Assembly (NCBI RefSeq): GCF_035582795.1
Contig: NC_134370.1
Span: 35,575,501-35,639,500 of the forward strand
From: Mycteria americana
Taxonomy: Eukaryota > Chordata > Aves > Ciconiiformes > Ciconiidae
Length of the DNA: 64,000 bases
Direction: 5' to 3'
Position 1 is the first letter of the stretch. Each line of letters begins with the position of its first letter. This document shows, one piece after another, positions 1 through 14,400 of this stretch. Position numbers and translations under genes: made by a program. Below the pieces are notes generated by a model. The model saw nothing but the letters and a program-made list of their open reading frames with translations. It did no database searches and was not told the origin of the DNA.

Positions 1-3000
1 GGCTCACTAGCAAAATAGGTGGAGAAAAGCAAGTACAGCCGCAACAGCTGATAAAATCCCTTACTGAACTGGACTAAAAACACAGTAGAAAACAAAATCA
101 ATTGGTCAAACTGCTCAAAAGTAATCAGAGCGGTAGTGTGGCTGCCACAAATCAGGTATAGGCTGGACAGTATTTGCCAGACCTTTCTGCCCAAGTATGT
201 GGCCCATCGAGTTCAACTGTAGAAAAAGAAGTTCGTTGCTCCCTAAAGACTCAGAGCTATGGCCATCTTTTCCTCCACCTCCTTTCTCTCCCATCTTTGT
301 TTTACCGGAAGTAACCTAAACTTACCCAGGCTTTTAGTCTTGTAATCATTTGAAGTGTTCCCTCAGGCCCATTTGCTGCAGGAGTTAAGGTATTATTGAG
401 ATCAAACAATATGAAATCCTTAGAGCTGTGAAAATACAGGATTTCCTGCCTCAGAGCTACTAAACCCTACTCTTTAATTCCACTAAGGAAGCACAGAGCT
501 ACGATAAAACCACATGCCCAAGGACTGGAAAAAGAAACAGGCATCTGTGTCAACAATATATTGTATTGGTATGGTTGGAAGGTACCAGAAATGTTCACTT
601 TGAAACATAACAGTAAAAATCCTTCAGTCTACCACTTAGCTTTAGAAAGGCCCATGTTTAAAATGCAACTGTTTGCACGCAACACATCAGGTAAAACATG
701 TCTTCAGTTTGCTGTGAGGCAACATTTTCCTACTAGCTATATATAGATCGTAACTTCCTTTTCAAAACCTACAAGAACAAATGAAAAAAGTGCAGAGGTT
801 AGTTTGTGTGTGCTGCTAACGCTACAGACCATTCGCTCCGTGGCCAGAGTTTCCTAGGCCGCCCTGCTGAGATGGAAAGAAAGGGACGTGGCGGTGGACA
901 CCGCATCAGAGGAGCCCCCACGCCACCGAGTGCTCCCCTGCCCTCCTGGGGCACACGTATCATGGGAACACAAAGGCGAAGAAGGGAAAGTGGCACTCCT
1001 GCTAACAAAGCGCAAGTCAAAAGGTGGAAAGCAGGAGCACAGCGGAGAGCTGACATCGTTTGAGGCAGAGCTGGGGGTCAGGCGGGGAAAGCACAGCAAA
1101 GCCTTAATCCGGGAGTCTCAACAGGGAGAGGCAGCTCGTCCAGCGCGGATGTGGGGGAGAGCACAAACATCCTGCTCAGGAAAGCAGCAGAACAGGGCGA
1201 TGGTGGCTGTGGAAGGAGGAAGGAAGGGAAATTCCCAGTTACGGGCACGGGGCGGGGAAGGCTGTCAGCTGTGAGAGCAGGAGAGGGCTTGACAGGATGT
1301 CACGGGAGAGGGTACGAACAAAATTACCACCTACCGAAAAGGTCAGAGAGCATGAGAACGTAGCACTGATCAGATGGGGGTTCGGTTTACGCACACAGAT
1401 CTGAGCAATTTCTGTGAAGCTGGAAGAGTAGAACAAAAAGATTTTAAAATCAGATCGTTACAACCCCCTACGTCTGACCTGCATAACGGGGACCATGGTT
1501 TCACTCCCAGCCATTCCAGCAACCCAGTAACTTCTGTTTCGGCTAAACCATATACACAGCCATCCATCCATGCTGAAATACTTCAGGTCACAGCAGCCCT
1601 GCTTTATTCTCTGCTAATTACTGACTCTTCGTTAGTTACCTCTGCAGTTACAATAGGAAGAAAATTACTGTGGTCATTTACTGTACGGCAGTGCAGTGCA
1701 TGGAGATGATGATCGGGAGCTGGAAAGGGGTGAGGGAAGGAGGGTGTGTGTGGAGAGCAGGGCTTGCAGTTTTGACAGCGCTGAGACATGAGCTTTCAAA
1801 GGACAGAAAAAGAGAAAGGAAGAGTTTCACGGAGAGCATAGCAGATCAAGACAGACCTTGGAAGGTGGCAAAAGATGACACGGTACTTCATATTCTTGCT
1901 CTAGGAGTTGACAGTGTTCCTGCACTCAAACAGCCAGCTTCAGCTGATCTCATCGAATACTTTTGGCTATATTAGAACAGTTGAGACTGTAGACCAGAAG
2001 ACCTCCTGAAGAGTCTTTAGGAAAGGAAGATGGGAAAAACATGCCCAGTAACACCTCACAGAACACTGAAATGGTTGAGAGGGAAAAACTAACCTGAAAA
2101 CAAAACACCTCCCCACAAACCCCTCTTTAGTCTCAGGCATGAGCTATGAAAATCTCAGGTTGTACTGGCAGCGAGCACAACGCCAGCCCGGCTTCCTGCT
2201 CCGATTTCCTGTAGGGGACCAGGGAGCTCCGCTTCATTGTGACAGATCCAGAAAGCTTAAGATACTGAATAAGCTGAATTTGGTACAGTAAGTACTTAAA
2301 AAAACCAGAATTTTTGGCCTCTTTTAGTGGTATTTGGAGTAGCTGTTACCTTTAGCAACTTCTTGTGGTCTGCTAATGCATGCAGCATGCAACTTGCAGA
2401 GTCTTTTCGAGCTGACGGCAATAAACGCTTTACAGCGCTCCCCGTTGTGCTCAGCTTGTGCCACGTTTTCCTTGTTTGCTCGCTTTTGGCTTCTTCCCCT
2501 CCCATTAGTTACTGGGAAACACTGTCATTGTTGCGGGCAGTTTGTGAGGCTGCCCCATCCGCACCCACAGCAATTCCCAAAGCGATTTGCAAAATGCATC
2601 AGGCTATGTTTTTATACATTGCAAATCCATCAGATATACCCATTAACCACAACATTTTAAAACTATACAACTGGTGTAACTACCATATCAATTTACTATA
2701 AACTCTACTAAACAAATCGAGCGGTTAAACTCTACAGTGACTACAGTGAAATCCTATTCGTGCAGTTCAAACTAATTTATCAATTTATCTTTGCTACGAA
2801 AGCAGTGAAGATCGACTTACCCAGTGACTGTGCAGCACGCCATGCAACACTGCAGCTTGAGCCCATCAGTTTTGCCTCTCCAAAATGACACATTTTGTCT
2901 TAAAATTCTGTCAGTCTCAGGGTTTTCTTCAGGAGGATTCTTGCTGCTTCACCATCCATTTCACCCACACATTTGTATGGATTAACAACTTTGCCATACA

Positions 3001-4519
3001 CTTAAGGATTCGTGAGCAAAGGTGGCAGGAAAAAGGTCACAAAGGAAGAGCTTTAATATTCACACTCAAATACCAATTAGCCTCTGTTCAGTGACTCCTT
3101 CAGTTACCACCTGAGGAGCAAGAACTTCTTCAGTCTCACAGGTGGGGATCCCTCCCTGGGTCTGTAAGTGCTGTGGGGTGGCGGGGGCAGCTGTCAGCGC
3201 CCCGTGGGGGCCCAAAGGATGGTACCAAAGCTCAGACTTAGAAGCACCAGGTGCTGCCTGCAGTGCAGCCACTGACAGTAAAGCACCTGAACACCTTTGA
3301 GAAGAGGTAGAGCAGGAAGCCCGAGGCTTTGGCCAGGATAGACACAGCAACGTGACACTTTCCAATAGCAACCCAGGGGAAACCAACCCGTTCCCTTCAA
3401 CTCAACTACAAAGACACCCCAGGACAAGGAGCGAGCTGTGATGACAGCCACGGCCCTGGCCCGAACAACTGCTCTTTGTGTAGGAAAAACAACAAGGGGG
3501 GGATATGACCATCTGCAGCATGAATGCAAATTTCAGCAGCCTCAGGAAACTTCACAAATGTTAAAAGTACTTCACCACAACTCAAGTCGCAGGGGATAAT
3601 ATTTAGACTTAAGATTAACTCATTTACATATCCTGAACTTTAAAAAATAAAAGTACATGCGACTAAAGTCCACTGGTCATTAAGCAAATGTACACCGGCA
3701 GGTTTTGCATCTTCAGCCAGTACATAGAGCCGGGTACAAAGTTGAGAATCAACTGCCAAGCACAGCAACATTAACCCCAATGCATTTCTTTGCAACTTCA
3801 AACAAATTCCAAGTTTTCAAACCAACTAAAGAACTTTACTTCTGGAACCAGAAATTGCTTTCGTGTTTCACTATTTCTTAAGATAATTTATATGGGTTTT
3901 CTGCTGTTTTTTTTTTTTTGTTTTGTTTTTTTTTTTTTTTGGTGACCCAAAACCTGGTCAGACTTTGTCAGACTGGCAGCAGTAACCAGGCTAGTTACTA
4001 TCCCCTTCCAGACATGTCACGAGCTAGCTAACAGCTGCACCTAACGTGATATAAAATCTAAACATTTGAACAGTTTTAGGAATTTAAATCCATGTACACT
4101 TTAACTTTTCAAACTAACTCCAAGAGCTGGAATTCTGCTCAATGTCTAACATTTATCATTATTAAGTAAAACCAGACACAAATCTTTTTTTTAAGCATCC
4201 ATTATTTTGCTGTATTACTCACTGTAAAAAGCCAAGATGCTAAAAAAAATTGTTCTACAGAAATTCCTTTCCCCCTTCGCCCAAAGTAAGTATTGGATTA
4301 TTAAAGACAGAACATAAGCAATGTTTGAATTGTTTTATTCTTACGGAGAGGCTCTTTCTGGCTCAGCCATTTGAGCTGTGCTTCAGCACTTCCCCTCGCA
4401 GTTTTGTCTCAAACCCGGAGAGGGCAGAGTGGTGCACAGGAACCACGGCAGAACATTTCAAGCCTTACAATCAGAGATGCACTTGCCCTTACTGCGAAGG
4501 AAGGACTGAGCTGTCACAC
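1..4519. other. Intergenic sequence downstream of JMJD1C, no gene recognised
   Basis: I find no conserved protein, splice pattern or RNA gene here on either strand. About 830-1320 is GC-richer and open in several frames, but without coding character. In mammals NRBF2 lies tail-to-tail with JMJD1C; no NRBF2-like peptide appears, so that gene, if syntenic, is beyond position 1. A T-rich tract occupies 3907-3940. Confidence 0.6.
3907..3940 (+). repeat. T-rich homopolymer tract
   Basis: T13, G, T4, G, T15. It lies about 0.6 kb beyond the predicted JMJD1C poly(A) site and is A-rich on the gene's strand. Confidence 0.85.
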
Positions 4520-4573
4520 ATGGCCACAAACAAAAAACGAACACAACAAGACATTTGATAAAGTCATTTTAAT
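4520..4573 (-). terminator. Predicted JMJD1C poly(A) signal and downstream GU-rich element
   Basis: On the minus strand ATTAAA (4568-4573) is followed 15-50 nt later by a GT-rich run (about 4522-4556, with TGTCTTGTTGTG and GTTTTTTGTTTGTGG). This is the usual layout of a vertebrate cleavage and polyadenylation site, placing cleavage near 4550-4558. An AATAAA on the same strand at about 4333-4338 is a possible later alternative. Confidence 0.5.
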
Positions 4574-5367
4574 GGAAAATGTAAAACCCCTTTCAACTTC
4601 AATGTACAAAGCATGTGTAACACTTGCACTTTTAACAAATTAAAGCAAGCCAATGTTTTAAAAAAATACATCATTGAATGTATATATGTATATATTTACA
4701 CAGCATATTAAGTTTAATATTTAGCTTTAAAAGTTCACATAAATTTTACCAAAATGAGACAATTTTTAAATAAATTACACCTTTTGAAAACGTTTAATTG
4801 TACACTGAATAGCTTCAATAAAATACTGAAGTGTCTGTATTTAATATCTACTTTATATACTTTATATTTTACAAAGTTTACAATTATTTGGCAGTAATCT
4901 TCAGATTATGACATGACTGCTGTGCGGACTCAGCAAGATCCCAAATGCAGGCAATAGCTGGTGTTTGTGTCCTACTCTCACAGTAACTGTCTCAATGTAG
5001 TGAAAAATATCTGAATTATTTTAGCAAACTGTACAAGTCACATTTACATTTGATCAACAATATAGCATAGAATTTTGTGTTTTTTTTCCAAAAATAAATA
5101 CATCATCTTAAATCTTTGACATTTCACAAACTTCATGTACATTATAATACAGGACAGCAGAATGCTGCTTAATTGTTTGCAAGTCTAACATGTAATCACA
5201 GTGGCTGTGATATGAAGCTCTACCGTTGCAGTGTCATTAACAAGTAAATACGATGACTATGTTTTCTTGGCACTGATGGTTTGTGAAGCTTAAATTAGTG
5301 TGCATACCGTTCATATATTAGAAAAAATAACCTCCATTTGATGTTAACACAAAAAAGCAGAGCGCGC
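4550..5367 (-). other. JMJD1C: JMJD1C 3' UTR
   Basis: AT-rich sequence from the stop codon to a predicted cleavage site near 4550. On the RNA strand it holds an AU-rich stretch TGTATTTATTTTTGG (5088-5102) and a perfect Pumilio-type element TGTAAATA (4693-4700). Both usually reduce mRNA stability or translation. The length of about 0.8 kb is inferred from the poly(A) signal; the 5' limit is certain, the 3' limit is not. Confidence 0.6.
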
Positions 5368-5457
5368 TTAGTTTTCATCCATATCTTCCATTTCACCTTC
5401 ATGAATCTTCAAAGCTCTCACCATTTCTTTAACTGCATGATACAAGATATTCTTAAC
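5368..5457 (-). CDS. JMJD1C: JMJD1C exon 26 (last coding exon, with stop)
   Basis: The exon has 29 codons and a TAA stop at 5370-5368. It starts [13 protein letters not shown] after a ttcttgcag acceptor and ends EDMDEN. It is in phase 0 with exon 25. It codes the C-terminal helix that follows the JmjC core in KDM3 proteins and ends in a short acidic tail. The exon runs directly into the 3' UTR. Confidence 0.96.
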   Translation of the reverse strand, partial: VKNILYHAVKEMVRALKIHEGEMEDMDEN

Positions 5458-8400
5458 CTGCAAGAACATCACACAGATTTTAGCAAGGCCTACAACTAAG
5501 GAACTCTGCAAAGTAATGGCGTTTAGGACTGAGCCCTGAGCCTAGAGGATGGAAAAAAAAGGAAGGCTACATCAAGTCAGTGCAAAAGGAAACACCTTTC
5601 TACACATTTTAAAACGTAACGTGAAATAAATAAAACCAGCAACTCAAGGGAGAGTCATTTACACCCCTGGCATTCACGCTGTTGCTCATTGTTATTCTGT
5701 GTGAACAGCAGCGAGGAAGTAGCTCCACGCACTGCTCCGCATTTCAATGAGCCTGAGCATGCCCTGCCTTCGCAACAGCTTCCAGAGCTGAATTCATTTC
5801 CTACCTGCAGTTTATCATCATAATTGATTTCTTCCTTTGACAGCCTCAGCTCCTGCGTTAAGTGAAATGACTGTACAAGATGTTCTGGAGACACAAAGTC
5901 TTCAGTTACTTGAACGCAGCTGTGAAAATTTTGCACCTATCCAAAATAACAAGAAGAGACTGATAATTAGTATTTTGGGGTTATTCTTCAGCAGAGATAC
6001 CTGAGAAAAGAGTGGGCCTTGAGATGTCTTAAACCACAGGCTTATCAGACTAAAGGATGTCTTTATACATTTTACGTAGAGAGCAATTAAGTGTATTCGA
6101 CTTAGATAAGTTAGCTTCTGGCAAAAGGTACACTTTGAACAATGCACATCTGCCTGTGCTCTGGCACTCCCTCCTGTAGTCGGCTCTGACATTAACTCAA
6201 CAGACTCTGATGTGTTATTCCACCCTTTTATCAGCTGCACAGGCAGTGCTGCCGTGTACCACTACTGCACAGCCGCTTCCAGAACACCACGCAGGTGCCG
6301 ACACTGCAGACCGACTCTGCGGCAGCCTTGCCCTGCAGGACCCGGCTCCTCGGGCCACACAGACACGCTGGAAGCTTGCACCCACACTCTGCCAGGCACA
6401 ACTTGCCATGTTTGCTGAAAAGTAATTGCTGGTGGAAATATTTAAAAGAAAAAAAAAAACCAAAGGGGCAGGTTCGGGGTGGAGGGGAAGCACTTTCTTT
6501 TTTCTCTAAACATTTCTTCTTACTGATAAGAGGTAACTACTGAGAGAAATGGACACCATCTCTTGCCACCCAGCTCATACCTGGAGGACAGGGGAAAGGA
6601 AAAAAATGCTTCCTGGTTGTGACCTGGCTACCAACTCCTGTTTGTCCTCTTCAGAAACATACTGTATATCAGGTTTTCACCCCTAAACCCTTAGAAATTA
6701 CACTGCTTCTTCAGCACGTCAAAAACCTCATTTCCCCCAAATTCTAACTGCTCATAAAGTTGGGCAATGTCAATTCTGCAAACTTACCACAGCCTGGGGG
6801 GTGGGGAGGGAGCACCTTTGCCAACCTAACAAACAAACAGTGGCCCCCTTCTCAGTACTGATGAAGATCTGCATATTTTAAGCTCGAGCCTAGCAAAATC
6901 TAGAGTTTTTTACTGCATACTCTAAAATTTCCATCGTGATACCTGACATTCAAAAAACCTTAGGGGCCTACGCAGTTGAGGACATAGCACTTCATTTAAA
7001 AATTATTTTCTTCTTCAAAAACACTGCCCAAGTCTGATTTTATAAGGTCAGCTTGCCCCTTTGCAGGTGAAATCCCAGAGGGTAACGCCTAGCTCAACGC
7101 TAGTGTCTCGTACACGGGGCTTCTGCAGCCTCGTAATCATCAAGGACAAAGCAGTGCCGTTCCCTCCTGCAGATTAATCAAAAGAGAAACCATTCTGGAG
7201 ACGAAGAGGGTTTGTTGATGCCACACAATTTGCAAACGGCAGAAAGCCAGGAGCAAGGAAACAGCTGCAGAAGTGCCACCACAAGGCTCCCACCAGCGCT
7301 CGGGGAATTTCCTAGAGCTTCGGCTGAAACATCTCTGTGCTGTGCAGCCGGGCTGCTGGCTTCAGCCCCCTTCTCTTCCCTCACAGCCTTTAACCTGTTT
7401 CAAGTCTCTACCTGCCCCTGTTTTCCTTTCCACCCCATGCAAATCCCACACCACTCTCTCACTTTCTCCTCACTGGGACAAGACTTTACTGACTCCCTCT
7501 CCCTCCATTGCAGAACGGGCAGTATTTGTTGCCCTCAGATCTTTCATTCTGCTGTGTCTTAAACCTCCTTCCCTTCCAGGACCTGTCTTATCAGTGTGCA
7601 AGTCTTTGGGGGGACAAATTTTACCCAGCTGGTCTAGTACGTAACGTGGAATGCCCTGCTGACAGCCCATAGGCAGTTCTGTTTATAATATTTATAATAC
7701 AAGCTGATACGACGACACACACAAATAAATACGTTTAGCAGTGATTCCCCAGAGGTTTGCACGGCAATGACTACAGCACTCCCACGACTGTGCCAGTTCC
7801 AGCTGAACCAAGAGAGTAGCTTTGCCCGCAGCCCACGCAGAGCAGAGGTTTTCCAGCAGGGCCCAGGAGACCTGGGAGCATCAGAAAAGCCTCAGACCTG
7901 GGCCGGGACAGGTAAAGGTGAGCGGGCAGGGAAGAAAGGGCTGTCCATCCTCACGGCTGCAGCTCCTCACCGCACAGCCTTACTCCTGTCCTTACGCTGA
8001 GGATCAGCCATTTCCTGCACCGCTTAGCTCTGGGGCCAGCGCTCAGCCCAGCAGCTCTGTGTGCGCAACTCCCAGACCTTTATCCTACAACCTTATCCTA
8101 ACATCGCCAGGATGTCTCATTACCTCCACCATGTTATTTTGCAATATATAATCCTGCTGTTAAATCAACATAATACCACTATTAAAAAAATCATAACAAC
8201 CTGTCCACTATGAACAAGTTTTGCATGTAGCCTGAATAACACGTTTCAATCACTGACTCAAGCATTTCTAGCTTTTACCACTAAAATATTTTACAAATTT
8301 GGAGTCATCAAATTAAAACCAAGGGAGGGCATCCCTACAGGATGACTGTGATACAGGATGACCCAGAGTGGAGCAGCACAAAGAGCGAATCATTCAAAAG

Positions 8401-11400
8401 AACAGTAAAAACCCCCTTTTTTTAGCTGGGGAAGTTTCCAAGGGAAGCCGAGGGCTTGCTGTTATAAGTGCCAGACAGAGAACAAGGCCCAGAAGTTAGC
8501 AAAGCAGGGGACACTTCCGAGCTCCCCTACTCGCACAGACAAGAAGAAAGGAGATACAATCCTACAGTGCATTACTCACAGTACATTCAGGGAAGCATCT
8601 GTAGAGAAGGCCAGCCCAACACTTTATCTATTTCTGGTTTCCCCCCCGAGAGAGCAATTCCCTCCACAAGAGGTACTGACAAGGCTACTCTGACCGTCAC
8701 AGCTCACAGGAGAGGCTCTCCCTCCCACCCCACCACTGGAACAGTTTGACTTTGCCTACTGACACGATCACAAGGGAAATGTGACTGCTGTCTTCGAGTA
8801 CACAGGGAGGAGGGGGAAACGTGGGAAGGAAGAGGAATGCTTTATGCTACCATAAAATATTAAGAACAAGTTACTTTAAAAGCTCGATATGAATCCATAG
8901 AAGCTTGGGGGGGGGGAAGAATACATAGAAGAAATACACCCAACCTCCCCCATGTCAGAGCAGTGAAATTCTAGACTGGCATGTCAGAAGCAGCAGTGTG
9001 ACAACAATCCTAACTGGCTCCAGGATGGAAATGTCTGAGCTACACTACACAGGGACCACAGGCAGCTGCCAGGCTCCCTAACTCCATCCCTCAGCCTGAT
9101 TTCCTCTGCTCCACAACACTACCGATTAGCAAATAAAAATAAAAATGTTAATTTACTACCAAATTTAGTATCAACTCTCATCCAGTTTTAATTATTAAAG
9201 ATTCATGATGTGCATGTAAATCTGAAACACTTAACATGTAAACTTAACCTGGTATGTATTCTTGTTCAGACTTACTTTTAAGCGTTGAAATGTGCTTTGT
9301 GTATATGAAGTGTTGGTGCTGATCCCTAAGGTCAGTATTTATGCGTCTCTATACAGAGAGTACTATACACGTATATGAAAGAACATAATGCTTTCATTTC
9401 CTCCTACTTGGCAGATTCACAAGAACTTCTTACTGAGGATGAAAAGGTTCTCAGCTTCACCCACTAAGGTTTAAAAACATCATGTTATTAACTCCTTGGT
9501 GCCAGAAGCTAGAACATTACCACTTCAAAAGCAATCTGCAGTTTAAAGCCAAGGAGATAAAGATAAGAGCGGTCTTATTTTTGGTCCTTAAACCTATGAA
9601 CTGCCAGGAAGCCTGGAACAGTCCCACTACTTCATGTTTTATATTCTGTATGCCTTTATATAATGCCACATGCTATATAAAACAAACTTCCCAGTATGTC
9701 TGTTATTTTCTGTGGGTTCCCTTTTCACTCTTGTATCTGGGCTATCTCCCTTGTTTCAGAGTAAGGTTACTGGAGGATGCAACACAAATCTTATCAACTC
9801 TGGAAGTCCTAACTGCTTTAGCCTAACAGGAGCTAAGAATAACATCAATGCCAGACGTTCCTTCTACTTTGTGAAGCAGCATCAAGCCCTGGAGACATGA
9901 TACAGGGAAAGGCAACCTACAACAACCCAAGATTTGGTCACCTGGGTTTGTTTTTTGGGGTTTTTTTTTTTTTTCCTTTTTCTTTTTTTCTTTCTTTTGC
10001 CAGAAAACAAATCCACACAGATCAGCCAGGGTTAACATACCATCACGTGAAACCCATCTAAAGACTCACTGGAATGACAAAGGAGTCTAGTCTGGGTAAG
10101 GTAGCTGTTGCTTTCAGTGCCCCAGCAACTGACATAGCCAGACAGACTAGTGACATAACACCCATCATCACTACAACCCAGTCATTTTTTTTTTTTCACA
10201 GAGAAAATTCTCCTGCCCTGGTCATGGTGACATGGTAAGCCATTGCTTCCCTTCTGCTCAGAAGAGGCGGCAGCTGGAAGCTGATCTGCAGATCAGAAAC
10301 CAAATAGCATCTTCTTCAGAAAGGCCTGGCCTTGCTTGAACCCGGGTGGAGAGCGATGATACAAGCCTTTAAGAGCAAGATGGTTTACAACCCCAACTGC
10401 AGGGTGAGTATGCTCCTCATTCCTTGATAGTCAGCTACCTAATTAGTGGTGCTTGACAGCTGGCAAGACAGCAAGAAAGCAGGCTCCATTTCCTGTTTTA
10501 ACAGGAAAAGGTTCATGGAGTGAAGAAATAAATAAATCTAGAACTACCCAAAAATAATGTCTGAACAATTGTGCTTTCTTCCTCTTTTCACCAAGGAGAA
10601 GCAGTTTGCAGACTGTGAGGAAAAAACCCACCAAACAAAACAAACAAACAAAAAAAACAACAAAAAAAAAACCCACCACAACAAACCCTTCGTGCTAAGA
10701 AAGCTTGCCAAAGCTTGCCAAACAAATTCATACTGTTTCTCCAGAACTGCCCTACTGGCAGTACTTTTTCTTACATAACTAAGAATTAAATCAGTCCAGC
10801 TGCTGCAAAGGTGATATCACTCTTTCTGATGGTAAGGAAAGCTGCTGAGCAACAATGATGACTCCTGGTGATTGACGTACCTTCTGTGTAAAAAGGAACT
10901 TAATGTGGAGCGGGAAAACAACCTCCAAATCCCATTACAGAAACATTTTGTTACACCCAAACTGTCTCTACAATTCTCCTACAGCTGAAGACAAAAACAA
11001 TGACACCTGATATCCAGGTATTTTTATCTGCTTGGGTTGCTCTCCCTGCCTCTCTAGGGTTAGGTTAACTTTTGGTTTAGAAGAAAAAAATACTACTAAC
11101 CTGGCTTTGCCATATTTAACACTAGTTTATTTAGAAATTTGCTAATGAAATGGAAAGTGGGAAAAAGTGGTTAACATAGCGTGCTCATTTTTCATTTTAA
11201 AGGAAAAAAGGAACAATGTTATTTCAAGAGTTCAGGTTGCTGTATGTTAGTGCTGGCTGGCCATCTATACAAGCAGATATACCTTATTATACATTCCTAT
11301 ACACTAATAGCTACCAGTAAGAAAATAAAATCTAATTTGAGTACAGATGTACTTAGGTCTTTGAAAAAAAGTTATTTTATTGTATTTATGTTATTTAATC

Positions 11401-14400
11401 CTGTGTGCCTTTATGCAGATGTACGTTACCTGATGAAGTGCTCCTGCTGGTAGAATAATAGCATCACCAAGAAACTGAATAACAGTACAGGTTTTTACTC
11501 CATATTCTTCAAGAAGTCTTTGGCGAAGTTTTTTGTTCACATACCAACTCTGATCACGTATTGGATCATGCTCTGGTAAAACTTCTAAGCCTTGCTCTTT
11601 TGCTATCTGTAAGTACAGAAAAGAGACCAAGTCACTTTCAAAAGAAGCTGAACCTTTTGCTGATCAGTTGTAAGTATACTTATCTTACGAAGCAACCCTA
11701 CTGTGTTCACAATACCTGAACGAGAATTTTAGTTAGGTATTCAAAAGAACCTAAAAGGAACTGGGAAGTCCCACTGAAACTGAAGACATCTGCAGAACTC
11801 CCACTTCAAAATGCAGAGCTTTAAAGAACTTGGCACAATAATCTATTAATAAGCAACATGCTCTGTGTGTGACTTCTTTCATCAAGAAAATAAAATCTGA
11901 CCTCAAGAGTTCCTATGCTGCCAATTCCTCAAGCTTACAACCTTCAGTTTTGACACAGACACGCAATACCACAACCTCAGCTCAGGAAAAAAGCAGCAGA
12001 TAAAACTAAGGGTCACATGGTCCTGGGCAACCTGCTCTAGGCAACTGTGCTTTGAGCACGGGGCTGGACAAAAGGACCTCAAGAGGTCCCCTTCCAATCT
12101 CAACTACTCTGTGATAAGAAGTTATTTTCCTACCATCCCAGCAAGGAATTGGGAAAAAATGATGAACATTAAAAAAAAATACTTCCTGACACCAGCAGAC
12201 TTAACTGCAACAACCATTTTTCATCAAGTTAACCACAGGGGAACAAATATTACCCTTAATCAATTGCTAATTAATGAATCATAGTGACTAAAGAAAAAAG
12301 TGACTAAACGATAACACACATATATTGAATCCATCTCTCATGACTCAGGAGACAATTATCTCATTAAAAACATAGATTTTTAAATTCATATTGATATTAA
12401 ATATACTTAATTATGTGATGCAGAGCTTGAAACTGTTCCTGTGTGTTATAACCTTTCTTCTGTACTAAAAAAGATATTGAGATTTGATCTTTGATCAGCA
12501 GGCAAAGTGGTCCCAAGGTCTAGTCATCAATCCCCAATTCAATATTTCAAAAATACCACCACACCAAAAATACAAGGCAGTACACAATTCATTCTGGATA
12601 CCATGGCAAGCTGTGGCAGCAAACAACAAACTTTATTACATACCGTCTTAAGTGCTTCTGTTTTAAACCTGCTGCTCAAAGAGTTTCACAATATCCCTTA
12701 ATTACTCTGAAAGAAGAAACTCTGAATAATATTCATTGTCCACCTACTCCCTTGCATTCATGACTGTTCACAACTCCCCAAACTGCAGAGCCACCATCTA
12801 CTTTTTGAATGAACAGAAAAGCCTCGCTGCGTAATTCATAATCTCCTGAAATTAGCTGTATTTTGTTTACTAGTGCTCATTTTTCTCCACAGTTCATCTT
12901 GCCAAAGAGCAAATGTTTGAGTCACCAGCTGCCCTGGGACTGAAACACTGCCTTATTGCCCAAGAGAATCTTTACTGCTGAATTTCTTAGGCTATTCCTG
13001 CTCACAGTAGAGACCTTGGTGTCCAGCCTGTTTATGGACCCCTTTGGTTTAGCCAGTTAAAACTCATCTGATTTTTTTCCCCACAGTAGAAGACAGTGAA
13101 GGCTTCTTTTCCTTGCGCAACCACTTCAGTGATATTTTGGTATTTCTATGTCATCTGCCAAGACTGCCTTCTAGAACATGAAAACATGCTAAAGATAAGG
13201 CACAGAAAACTGCTTCCAAGATGGTATCTCTAAATTTAATTAATATCCCAGTGGTGGATATTCATCGTACGTGGTAACGATCTGAAAGTTTTTGATGTGG
13301 CTCTAACTTGTTCATCCCATGCTGCCAAAGGAAGATCTGCACCGTAGCTAACGTTGAAGAAGTTTGCTGCCCTTGGGTACATTATCCCCCACCGCTCTCA
13401 TCTTCACTAACAGCCAAGGCACATTCTTTGAGCTAAGCGACATGACACGCAGTCCTTATGAAGATCGGTGGCTGCTAGGTTGCAAGGTCAGGGGGTTTTT
13501 TGCATAGGACAATTCACAAAAATTTCAACATCTGATAATGCAAGAATGGATCAGTGACAGAAAAAACATTATCCTGCAAATGCTAATACTAAAAAAATAA
13601 AATTACCCTTTGTATTAGAAAAGGACAAGAACAGATACACATGCCCTCTTGAGCGTTCACAGTTTGCAGGCTACCTGTAACTCTTAAGAGGTGAGTACGT
13701 ATCATGTTACAGATTTTATTTGTTGACTGATGTAGCAGGTCAATTATAGTTTATTTTATGTGCTAGAAAGGAAAGAATTTTGCTTCCCCTCCTTACCTAA
13801 GCATAGGGGTGGGCTTTGTGGTTTTTGCCAGCCCCATTTGACTTATCAGTTACTTAAGATTTTATTTATAAAATATCTTATTATAAATCTAACCTTTTGC
13901 AGAAACTCTCTTATCTTGTCAGCATCTTTGCCAGCATAAATGTGCCATAAAGCACCAGGTAATTCACTTGAATCTTTCAACCGCTTCCTTAAAAGGTCAT
14001 CCAAATCTTCCTCTTCAAACTTCTTCAAAACTCCTAAGATTCAACAAAAATATTTTTAGAAGTGAGACAGAGCTGTCTCTGAAACTAAACACCTTCTTTT
14101 CGAATTTCTTGCGTGAGATAGAGCAGATGAAGGTTTGCCGAATACAACAGAAGACCCTGGGTGATCCTCTTGTTCAGTGTTTGTAATTAGTTACTAGAAC
14201 ATGAATGCCATAAATACCTTAAAAATAACATTTGATTTTTAAACTTTTTTACATCTCTCGAATTTGATAGAACACATTCTCCTACCTGAAATAAACAAGC
14301 AGGGCTGGCACCAAAAAATTAAGAGATGAAAAAGGTGTTTTCCTGCAGTCAGCAAAAGCAGTGTTTTGCATGCTGTTCTGCAGCAGCTAGTCAAGAAGCT

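Noticed and set aside
806..1274. Several overlapping frames of 80-128 codons downstream of the gene
   Set aside because: Open on both strands in GC-richer DNA, no conserved motif, no promoter or poly(A) context.
1..4500. NRBF2, the expected neighbour by mammalian synteny
   Set aside because: No peptide of that protein appears in any frame.
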